A stretch of 64,000 nucleotides of DNA from Bdellovibrio bacteriovorus (GTDB lineage Bacteria > Bdellovibrionota > Bdellovibrionia > Bdellovibrionales > Bdellovibrionaceae). A model generated the notes under the pieces. The model searched no databases, had not been told where the DNA came from, and saw only the letters and a list, made by a program, of their open reading frames with translations. The stretch covers positions 186,001 through 250,000 of the forward strand of contig NZ_LUKE01000001.1 of assembly GCF_001592735.1 (NCBI RefSeq), written 5' to 3'. Both the position numbers and the translations under genes were made by a program. This document shows, piece by piece, positions 26,816-35,400 of the stretch; within the stretch, counting starts at the first letter, position 1; each line of letters begins with the position of its first letter.

Positions 26816-26896
26816 TAATTTTTTTAAAGATTAAGAATTGGATATGCTTTTCTGAGGTGGGGCATGATATGCAGCTCCTCTGAGAGAGGCGCAAAG

Positions 26897-27814
26897 ATGA
26901 ACCGAACACTAAGAAATCTGGGACAGCGGGTGTTAGTACTTTTAATGGGGCTCATAGCCTTTCCCGGAATTGTCCTCGCTCAAAATGCGCCCACCCCCCA
27001 ACAGCCCTACATTACGTTTATCATTGCCGAACACTATCAGAACTCAGCCCTCCATCTTCTTAAAAGAGCGCAAAAAGCCGGAGTTTCTTACCTGGGCACT
27101 GAAAACCCGGTATCCCTAGATACGTTGATCCAGCGTGCTTCAGAAATAAAATACGTCGCCTTAGAAAATTTCGTAAAGCCCGAAGGCGCCTACCGCCACA
27201 CCGCTTTTTATTCTCCTTCCACAAAGACCGTCTTCATCAACCTTTATTCGCCGGTCGACACGGATCTTATTTCCGTATTAGCCCTTCATGAAATCTTGGG
27301 CGCACTGGGATACAATGATTCAGACTATGACATCAGCCTGGGATTGTTTCTGTATACCAATGCTTCACTCAAAGCCCCTGGCAAGGTTTCATCGGACCAA
27401 TCAAAATACATAACTCTTTCAGAAATCAATCGCGCCTTTGATCGTCAAGCCTTTGTCATTCCCGGCCCGGATTCGTTTTTAAACTATGGCGGAGTCAACT
27501 TCGTCGGTGGTGCCGGGGACATTCGCAGCCTTCGCTATAAACATGATATTTTAGTTCTTCTGTGGAGCTTGGATTTCGACGAAACGATAAAGCGCCTTTA
27601 TTCAAAAGCCTTTTTCCAAATGAGTTTCGAGTTTGGCAGCTCAAATTCAGAGATCCAATTTGTAAAGAAGCGACAACCCCTTCGATCGTTAGGTGATGTT
27701 TTGGTCATCGTCCCTGAAGATCGCAATTTACTGCCTGCAATTCCCACTGCAGATCTGCTCACTATCGCCTCTTTCGTGAATGATCATTTAGGACTTATCC
27801 ATGACGCCAAATAG
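26897..27814 (+). CDS. Secreted protein of unknown function, coupled to TIGR02147 regulator
   Basis: A 305-residue protein with a signal peptide (MNRTLRNLGQRVLVLLMGLI through VLAQ). The start at 26897 follows a GAGAGG site. The mature protein has no domain I recognise; visible landmarks are VALHEILGALGYNDSD-like text near residue 135 (a single HE, not HExxH) and a C-terminal block with DVLVIVPEDRNLLP. It overlaps the next gene, a TIGR02147 regulator, by 14 bp, so both are expressed together. Confidence 0.8.
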   Translation: MNRTLRNLGQRVLVLLMGLIAFPGIVLAQNAPTPQQPYITFIIAEHYQNSALHLLKRAQKAGVSYLGTENPVSLDTLIQRASEIKYVALENFVKPEGAYRHTAFYSPSTKTVFINLYSPVDTDLISVLALHEILGALGYNDSDYDISLGLFLYTNASLKAPGKVSSDQSKYITLSEINRAFDRQAFVIPGPDSFLNYGGVNFVGGAGDIRSLRYKHDILVLLWSLDFDETIKRLYSKAFFQMSFEFGSSNSEIQFVKKRQPLRSLGDVLVIVPEDRNLLPAIPTADLLTIASFVNDHLGLIHDAK

Positions 27815-28625
27815 TAATGACATGATTTCTGGAATTTTGCGTGAGGCCTTTGCTCGCAGAAAAAAAGAAAACAAATTCTTTTCTTTCCGTTTGATCGCCA
27901 AAAAAATGGATACCAGCGTTTCCTTGATTTCACAGATCATGAACGGAAAGCGCTCGCTGACCCTTGAAATGATCGAAGATTTTTCGAACGTTCTTGATTT
28001 AGACAATGATCAGTACGACGAACTGGTAAAGCTTATCATGAACAAAAAAAAGGTGCGTGCTTCCACGGGCCCCCTGCACCTTCCTGACGTGAAGGCACCC
28101 CTGACAATCTCAACACCCGTTGATTGGAATGCCCAACCCAAACAAAACTTTTGGGTTTTGCAAGACTGGCATTATCTTGCGATCTTAGATGCCACGTACC
28201 TGGCCGACTGCGATGGCACACCGGCGTATTTTGCAAAAAAATTAAACCTTGACCTGGATGTCGCCACTGAAGCCATCGAAGAAATGCTTCAGGATGGATT
28301 GCTTGAATGGAAGGACGGCAAGCTTATTAAGTCGGCCAATTATAATTCTTTTCAATCCAAAGCCAACCGTGCCGATATTTTGAGTTATCACAAAAGTGCT
28401 CTTAAAAAATCTCTAGAGATTTTAGAAACGCAATCAGACGAAGGCCAGGCTGAACACCGCCTCGTCAACTCGATGACCTTGACCGTCCCCGAAGACAAAG
28501 TCACCTGGGCTAAACAGCAGATTTCGCAGTTTCTAAAAGCGATTGCGGTAGAGCTTTCTCAAGGCCCTGAAGAGCACGTTTACCAATTGTCAGTGCAATT
28601 CGTTCCTTTGTCGGTGCGGGAATAA
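27801..28625 (+). CDS. TIGR02147 family HTH regulator
   Basis: A 274-residue protein. An N-terminal HTH is visible (FSFRLIAKKMDTSVSLISQI, then MNGKRSLTLEMIEDFSNVLD), followed by the family's C-terminal helical region with WHYLAILDATYLADCDGTPA and LSYHKSALKKSLEIL. It probably binds DNA as a dimer. It overlaps the secreted-protein gene and lies next to the fibre-gene region, whose promoters carry a shared palindrome, so it is a candidate regulator of that region. This link is inference. Confidence 0.85.
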   Translation: MTPNSNDMISGILREAFARRKKENKFFSFRLIAKKMDTSVSLISQIMNGKRSLTLEMIEDFSNVLDLDNDQYDELVKLIMNKKKVRASTGPLHLPDVKAPLTISTPVDWNAQPKQNFWVLQDWHYLAILDATYLADCDGTPAYFAKKLNLDLDVATEAIEEMLQDGLLEWKDGKLIKSANYNSFQSKANRADILSYHKSALKKSLEILETQSDEGQAEHRLVNSMTLTVPEDKVTWAKQQISQFLKAIAVELSQGPEEHVYQLSVQFVPLSVRE

Positions 28626-28637
28626 GCGGACCGACCT

Positions 28638-29351
28638 TTACTGGCAGCGATAATAAAAGTTACTAAAATAGACACATATAGCGCCCTCAGGGTAACAGGT
28701 ACCACCGCTCGGAGCAGCGGAGGGACAACCGGGGGCAGAGCTGGGACGACCTGAAATTTGCGTCCATCTTAACTGGCGCGCGCAAGAGTTACTCACCACC
28801 GATCGGGTTCCATTGTTACAACGATAAGAGCAAGATCCGGAATAACCACTGGCACAAGTCCCTGAAGCGCCGTTGTGAGCAGAGGCTGAATAGTTACAAT
28901 TACTCGTGGCACCCGCCGCACACCCCGAAGAACAACTGCCATTGGCATAAGTCCCAGAAAGCGTTCCCGTATTGCACGTCCTTGTTTGACTGACCGTCGA
29001 ACATGCCGCCCCCACGGGCGCCGTGGACGAATACGCTGTCACTGAACCACCATGCGCTAAAGTTCCACCCCAAGGCAGATTACAACTTGCAGGTGAACAA
29101 GAGTTGTCAGAGGCCATCCAGGTTTTACGGAAACACGAATAACTGCAGGCCCCCGTATAACCACTCACACAAGTTCCGCTGGTGGCTCCACTTCGAGATT
29201 GAGATAAACTGCAATTGCTGATGGTGGTGCTGTTGCAAGAAGCGGGATTTTTAAAAAAACTACTTCCCATTGCGGATACTTGAGCCAGCGCGGACGGAGA
29301 TGTCAGTAGCGCCACCAAGAAGACTCCCACCAAACTTCTTAAAGCGCTCAC
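28638..29351 (-). CDS. Secreted cysteine-rich fibre-partner protein (tip A)
   Basis: A 237-residue secreted protein with 20 cysteines. I chose GTG at 29351 because it overlaps the fibre stop as GTGA, mirroring the ATGA overlap of the paralogue at 32410; a TTG at 29366 is an alternative. After the signal peptide (ending ALAQ) come a C-x-SGYTG-x-CSY-x-C repeat, a CNLPWGGTLAHGGSVTAYSS block ending in a TRTC...GTLSG segment, a second SGYSGSCSYRC repeat, and a C-terminus ending YYRCQ. The first 16 cysteines align with those of the paralogue; the last about 45 residues differ. Its placement suggests it binds, caps or matures the fibre. Confidence 0.85.
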   Translation of the reverse strand: MSALRSLVGVFLVALLTSPSALAQVSAMGSSFFKNPASCNSTTISNCSLSQSRSGATSGTCVSGYTGACSYSCFRKTWMASDNSCSPASCNLPWGGTLAHGGSVTAYSSTAPVGAACSTVSQTRTCNTGTLSGTYANGSCSSGCAAGATSNCNYSASAHNGASGTCASGYSGSCSYRCNNGTRSVVSNSCARQLRWTQISGRPSSAPGCPSAAPSGGTCYPEGAICVYFSNFYYRCQ

Positions 29352-31531
29352 AATCCCGGACTCCAAGAAACATACACGTCAGAACCCAGTACTAAAAAGT
29401 TATACAACGTGTGTTTTGCAGAGGTTGTCGCGCCATGATCTATCGGCATATGCACCGTCAGTGCCCCCGTCCCAAGACCACTGTAAGCCGTAAAAGAACA
29501 TGTGGCGACCGAAGTGCCCTTAACCGCAAAAGTGTAAGCTCCTCCGTCTTTCATATTATTAAGCACAAACGACTGACAGTTCAAAGCCGTGTGTTGCAGA
29601 TTTCCGCTAGAGAAATTAACATTCACCGACGTGTTATTGACCGAGCCTGCATTGGTGATATCGCCGTTGACTTGCAATCTGCTCACAGGCGTCGTTGTTC
29701 CGATCCCGACATGACCGCCATTGGGATTCACCAGCACATAGCCACGAGTTGAATTGCTGGTGGAATTAATTGTCAGCGTCTCACTGGCCGCCGTTCCGCC
29801 ATAAATAGTCTGTCCACCCGTGCGCCCCGCCTGCAGGACGTACTGATTAAAAATATCACCGGAAATCGCTTGGAAACCAGGGACGCCAGACCCATTTGTT
29901 GTTAATATCGCATTATTTGCGCTCGCTAAACCTGTCAGGGCCCCGGCGCTGTCAGAGGCAACGACTCTTATACCTGCCGCGCTTAAAGAAGACAGCGTCA
30001 TGCCCGCAAATGTCGGGGTGGCCGCCGTATGAATGTTTTGCGGAGTCGAAAGCGTGATAGACCCGGCGGCGTGAGACACGATCACTTGCTGAGTTGTGCC
30101 GTTAAGGGTTTTATACTCGTAACCTGAAGCCCCGTTGTTCATTCCTAAGAGTTGATGGCTTGTTCCAAGGCCGCTTAAACCTGCCAGCGAAATCGAAGGA
30201 GTATCACCCCCAGAAGAACTGAGCGGCGAAGTTGCAGAGACCGAACTAACTCCGCCACCGCTTCCGCTGGGTAAGCTTGCGGGAACCCAACTGCTGGTGC
30301 CGGCGTCGTATCTTAAGACATCTCCCGCGTTGGGGGTCGTCGTCGCTACGTTCACATTGCGAATTTTGGTCACCGTGGTACTAGATTGTGTTCCGGTGAC
30401 GTCACCGCTTAAAGAACCGGAAAACCCCGCGGCCGTACCGGAAATATTTCCACTGACCTGAGAGGCGGGAATCGCGATATTTGTACAAGTAAATCCACCC
30501 ACTGGAGAAACAAAGGTCATTGTTTGCGCGGCGGTGCAAGAAGTCGGAAATTGGGCATAGTCCGGTTTGCCCGCCAAATTTGTACTAAGATCCGAAATAT
30601 CCGAAACGGAGATCGCTCCATTGACCCAGCTTCCGGCGCTATATTTAAGAATGTGACCATTTGCCAGGGAAGAAAAAGAAAGAGGTGTATTTTTAATTTT
30701 ATCAACACTGATATTGGCAGCCGTGCCACTGACGTCTCCACCAAAGCTCGTCGAAGCACCCAGTTTATTATTAAACGTAGTCCAATCCGTCGAGGTTAAA
30801 TATCCATGTTGAGAGTTCGATGCCGCTTGGATCGTGATATGTGGTGTGGATTGTCCATTGCTTACCGCTAAAGGAGAAGCCACGGTCACATCGGTCACCG
30901 TCCCCCCCGCACTTCCACTGACTCCGGCGCAACCAAAGGATTTAGTCGTGGCATTCCAAGTTAAAAAACTTCCCGAGTCACAAGAGGCATTGCCGTTGAC
31001 GGAATCTTTTAATACGAAAGCATTGACTCCATGGTCTCCTAATTTTTGCGCCGCCAATGAAAAAGCCGCGTAAGGCACGGTGCGAATCACGTTATCCGGA
31101 GAAATCGCCTTCCAACTATGGCCATCATTAAACTGAACTCTTAAAAGTCGGGAATCCGTGTTGACCGCAGAATAAGTGCCTCCGCTGCTTACACACGTGT
31201 ATCCTGAACAACTGCCACAGCTAAAAACCGAATTATTATTAAACGAATCTAAGATAGAGAAACTTCCCCCCGTGGGCCAAGAAACATTTCCCGTACCAAT
31301 GGGGACATCAAAGACGCCCTTCGAGTTCGTCATGTCTATGCCCGTTACGTATTCTTGATAGATCACACATTGTCCACTGGGATCCGTGATTTTAAATAAA
31401 AAACTTATATTTTGATGTTCTAAAGGAGTTCCATCCGCGCGAACGATACGCCCTTGGTATGTTAGGGTGACCGGAGCAGAATGACTTGGTTGAAAAAAAA
31501 GAAGGATCAAAAAAACGATAAATACGGGCAT
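29348..31531 (-). CDS. Phage-tail-like fibre protein (mosaic adhesive trimer type), fibre 1
   Basis: A 727-residue secreted protein. Order: signal peptide (ending SHSA); conserved N-terminal module of about 190 residues (VTLTYQGRIVRADGTPLEH, GVFDVPIGTGNVSWP, LRVQFNDGHSWKAISP, FLTWNATTKSFGCAGVSG); repeated shaft units (FGGDVSGTAANISVDKIKN, SGSLSGDVTGTQSSTTVTKI); a GHVGIGTTTPVSRLQVNG fibre motif; and a distinct C-terminal tip rich in aromatics and Ser/Thr. The layout fits the chimeric trimeric fibres of Bdellovibrio that recognise prey surfaces. It is translationally coupled to a cysteine-rich partner gene. Confidence 0.88.
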   Translation of the reverse strand: MPVFIVFLILLFFQPSHSAPVTLTYQGRIVRADGTPLEHQNISFLFKITDPSGQCVIYQEYVTGIDMTNSKGVFDVPIGTGNVSWPTGGSFSILDSFNNNSVFSCGSCSGYTCVSSGGTYSAVNTDSRLLRVQFNDGHSWKAISPDNVIRTVPYAAFSLAAQKLGDHGVNAFVLKDSVNGNASCDSGSFLTWNATTKSFGCAGVSGSAGGTVTDVTVASPLAVSNGQSTPHITIQAASNSQHGYLTSTDWTTFNNKLGASTSFGGDVSGTAANISVDKIKNTPLSFSSLANGHILKYSAGSWVNGAISVSDISDLSTNLAGKPDYAQFPTSCTAAQTMTFVSPVGGFTCTNIAIPASQVSGNISGTAAGFSGSLSGDVTGTQSSTTVTKIRNVNVATTTPNAGDVLRYDAGTSSWVPASLPSGSGGGVSSVSATSPLSSSGGDTPSISLAGLSGLGTSHQLLGMNNGASGYEYKTLNGTTQQVIVSHAAGSITLSTPQNIHTAATPTFAGMTLSSLSAAGIRVVASDSAGALTGLASANNAILTTNGSGVPGFQAISGDIFNQYVLQAGRTGGQTIYGGTAASETLTINSTSNSTRGYVLVNPNGGHVGIGTTTPVSRLQVNGDITNAGSVNNTSVNVNFSSGNLQHTALNCQSFVLNNMKDGGAYTFAVKGTSVATCSFTAYSGLGTGALTVHMPIDHGATTSAKHTLYNFLVLGSDVYVSWSPGL

Positions 31532-31603
31532 CCAACACGCTCCTTGCCATAGGAGTCTTATCGGTGTTTACGAGGTCTTCTTAAAAACAAAGAAAACTTT
31601 ATG

Positions 31604-31641
31604 TTCACGGTTTGTGAATCTTTTCGTTCACATTTTGTGAA
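31604..31641. promoter_or_regulatory. Two tandem TTCAC...GTGAA palindromes upstream of fibre 1
   Basis: TTCAC-GGTTT-GTGAA (31604-31618) and TTCACA-TTT-TGTGAA (31627-31641), both perfect inverted repeats, with centres 23 bp apart. The nearer centre is 80 bp from the fibre-1 ATG, the same distance as the single site before fibre 2. Confidence 0.72.
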
Positions 31642-31660
31642 AAATTTAAATACTCCGTCG

Positions 31661-32410
31661 TTATTGGCAACGGAAGTTGTAAATGCAAGGCCCCCCACCA
31701 CAGTTTCCGTAAAGGATATAACAAGTCTTCCCAATGGGGGAACACGTCCCCGAGGGAGCAACATTGTTCGTACACTGCGCGCCCGAAGAGCCGCCGTTGA
31801 CCCAAGTCCCCGTAGGCACCGCACAAGAGTTGCTTACGACCGATCGTGTTCCGTTGTTACACCGATAAGAACATGAGCCTGTGTAACCGCTGACGCACGA
31901 TCCAGAGGCTCCATTGTGAGCCGCAGCAGTATAGCTACAATTACTCGTTGTACCAGCAGCACAACCCGACGAACATGTGGAGTTTGTATAGCTTCCAGAA
32001 AGTGTTCCCGTACTACACGTCCGTGTCTGGCTGACCGTAGAACACGCCGCCCCCACCGGAGCCGTTGAGGAATATGCCGTCACGGAACTGCCATTGGCTA
32101 AAGTTCCACCCCAAGGAAGAGTGCAACTTGCAGGTGCACAAGAATTTGCAGAAGCCGTCCAAGTTTTACGAAAACAAGAGTAACTGCAGGTGCCCGTGTA
32201 ACCGCTCACACAACTTCCACTGCTAGAACCACTTGGCGTTGTGACCAAATTGCAATTGCTGATGGTGGTACTGATGCAAGAAACGGGATTTTTAAAAAAC
32301 CCACCTCCCGTCGCCGAAACTTGGGCCTGCGCGAAGTTGGACGCGAGCAGCGCCCCTAAAAAAGCTCCCATGAAATTTTGCGATATCCGTATTACAAGCC
32401 TGTTCATCAT
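31661..32410 (-). CDS. Secreted cysteine-rich fibre-partner protein (tip B)
   Basis: A 249-residue paralogue of the protein at 28638, with 22 cysteines. The scaffold is closely similar: C-x-SGYTGTCSYSC, CTLPWGGTLANGSSVTAYSS, TRTCSTGTLSGSYT, HNGASGSCVSGYTGSCSYRC and NNGTRSVVSNSC. The C-terminus is different (GTWVNGGSSGAQCTNN then a Gly/Cys-rich segment), although both end in an RCQ tripeptide. It overlaps fibre 2 by 4 bp (ATGA). Sixteen conserved cysteines imply a disulfide-locked extracellular fold. No known enzyme motif is seen. Confidence 0.87.
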   Translation of the reverse strand: MMNRLVIRISQNFMGAFLGALLASNFAQAQVSATGGGFFKNPVSCISTTISNCNLVTTPSGSSSGSCVSGYTGTCSYSCFRKTWTASANSCAPASCTLPWGGTLANGSSVTAYSSTAPVGAACSTVSQTRTCSTGTLSGSYTNSTCSSGCAAGTTSNCSYTAAAHNGASGSCVSGYTGSCSYRCNNGTRSVVSNSCAVPTGTWVNGGSSGAQCTNNVAPSGTCSPIGKTCYILYGNCGGGPCIYNFRCQ

Positions 32411-35400
32411 CTGTAACCAGTTATAAAAGCATGGCAGGTGGCATTGGTAGATCCTAAACTTGCATTAAAAGCGATATAAACTTTGTTATCACTGGTCTTC
32501 GGAAGCCAAAATGAACTTGAGTTCCATGACCAGCTAGTTTGTCCCGCATAAGAATAGGCATACAAATAATTATCATAAATAGCTGCACCTTCTTTGGTGT
32601 AGATCCTGATATCAGCACCCGCGTTGACAGCAGCATTTCCCGTGCGGCATCTCATGTAGATTAAAACTTCTCTGGCGGTAGTGGCCGCAACTGGAATATC
32701 AAAAGCCTGTTCACTTGTGGTCGTAACACTGACCGTTCCCAAAGAGGTTAGACCCAAACTTGTCCACGTGGGCCCGGTGCTTGAAGCCGTCGTTTGCACA
32801 CTTCCATCAGGAAACTTAATTCCATTTCCGGATCCCGCAACTTTGATATTACCGGTGACTTCCAACTTCTCGGTGGGGCCGGTAGTGCCAATACCGACAT
32901 TGCCGTTTGTGTAAGAAGTATTCTGACCATTCACTGACCATGGGTTGGCGTTGCCAGAAAAGGCGCCGCCCGTGGCGGATTGAAAAGAAATTCCGTCTAA
33001 CGCACTCCACGTGGAAGAGGAGCTATAAGCAAGTACGCACCCATCCGACGTGACATCTATACGGCCCTGAGTATTCGCGTTGATGATTTGATCAAAGAGT
33101 TCTCGATTTGCCGGGCGGTAACCTACTGGGAGAGTAAAGATACAAGCACTTAAGGTCCCGGACTTAACCAACCCGCGAATGTGGACTCTTCCAAAAGGAT
33201 CTTTATAGTATCCTACCGGGTTAAATGCGTTTTCATAATTCACCCAACCATTCTGCAACGTCGGAGTCTGCCAAGATTCCAAAGTGAATCCGCCGCTAGC
33301 ACCCACTTCATTCCACGAAGAGCCCGTGTAGACATGCGTGGTTCCGGTGGTCGTATTAAACACCATCATGCCTGCCGTTGGCGAACTGATCGCATTCATC
33401 TGGGTGGTGGTCATTGAAGGTAAACCGAGGCCCTTACTTGTCGAAGAAAAATCAATCTTATCCAATGTCACCGAATTATTTTGCAGCTGAGTGGTCCCAA
33501 CACTATTGGCTCCGCCGACGCCACCGATGTCTCCCCAGGTACTTCCGTTAAACACATTCATGGAATTAGATGTGGTGTTATAAATAAGTAATCCTGTCGC
33601 CGGAGACGTGATCGCGTTTTTCTGAGCGTCCGTCATGCGTGGTGGGAGAAAACCTTTGGCCGTGGAACTCAAATCTAAAAGAGCACTCGCTGTAGGTGTC
33701 GAAGTTCCTATACCGACGTTTCCGGCGTTGTCGATGATCATTCGCTCCGCGCCAGCAGTGTCGAAGCGGATTCGATCTTCATCAGGGCTTTTTTCCAACA
33801 TGATTTTTGTATCGTGGTCTGCATCTTCTGCGAATGCTCGGATATTATTACCAAAAAATCTACCTTTACCTTCCGAAATAAAATCAGAGATATTTTTCGA
33901 AAGGCATTCGACATAGTCTCCCGCATTTAAGTGGCTGTTCCAGGTTTTATCCGAATTGAAAATGAGATAACGGTTGTTGACCTCGTCTCCTGGAATTTCA
34001 TAATAAAGTCTATTATCACTGTTGGAGTAATTACCAGCGAAATGAAAAATTCGAGGCTGCTTGGGAGCCGTGTCTACATTCTGCACGCAAACGATCGCAT
34101 CGGGCCACCCTGGGTACAGTGCGGAGGTGGTCGCTCCACCAAGGTCAGTTATATCATTAATGATAGTTCCATCGGGAAGTTTGAACCCGCCGGAAGTGGA
34201 TTCGATAACTCCGGAAACAGTTAACTTTGAAGTCGGCGACGTAGTACCTATCCCTACATTTCCGCTAGTCCGATAAACATTCCCACTAGACTCTGTCCAA
34301 AGGGCATTGGTCACTGAACTCGGCAAGCGAGCGGCATCTAATGTTCCGGAGGTAATTTTCTCTGCCGCCAGATTTCCAATGGCCTGACAGGTAAAGGAGT
34401 CGGTCAAAGAAGACCAGGCGACAGTTTGATCAGCGCCGCAAGCCCCGATATTAAACGCAGAGGTGCCCGAAGAATTTTTGATATCGCTGAAAAGGATGTC
34501 TTGACCTGACCAAGAAGTTCCGTTTGATTTTAAAAATTTTCCAGAAGCCCCTGAAGCTGCCGGTAACGCGGCCACCGTATTCGTGGTCACTGCGGTGATA
34601 CGGCCTTTTGTATCGACGGTGATACTTGGGATGCTCGTGGAACTGCCGTAGGTGCCAGCCGTTAATCCCGAAACCGTCGCCAGCTTGTCTTGAGTGACTG
34701 CTCCATCATTGATTTGCGCAGTATCAATCATTCCACCACCGCCCGAGGGCCAAGTGTTGATACAAGTTGAACCCAAACAAAACTCATCGGCTTTTACTTT
34801 TCCCGAGACGTCCAGCTTTACTGTAGCCGAAGATTTCCCAACCCCGACATTTCCATTCGCGGAAATATTAATTCCTTCATTGTCTCCATCACTGGAAATC
34901 CAATTGGATCCAGTCACCAGATTTTGGGCTAACGTGTGATTTCCTAAATTGTCCGCTCCCGCAGAGCTAGCACCGGCGGCCGTTAATGGGTAAGCGATAA
35001 ATTCAGATGACGTAGTATTGCCCGAGCTTATGTCATAGTTGATCTCGACGTAATCAGAGGTTCCATTCAGATCGAGAACAGTCACAACTTCAACGTAAGC
35101 ATTGCTAGAAGAAGTGGAACGCGTGAAGTTGTAATCTCCCAGGACGCCATTTTTTGCAACTCGGGCAAAAAGGTGACCTCCCACCGCCATGCCCTGCCCG
35201 TCATGGCGTGCAATGATGAGATATTTCCCCGCACTCACAGGTTGGAAGCGGCCCGTTGACAGATTGAACTCATTTAATGAGTCAAAAGGTTTAGTATTGA
35301 AGCTACGCACACCCGATCCGGACTGCGATAGAGAGCTCTTTGCTCTGACAATATTGTTCGCGGTCGAATAAGACCAATTACTTCCGTCAAAAAATTCTAA

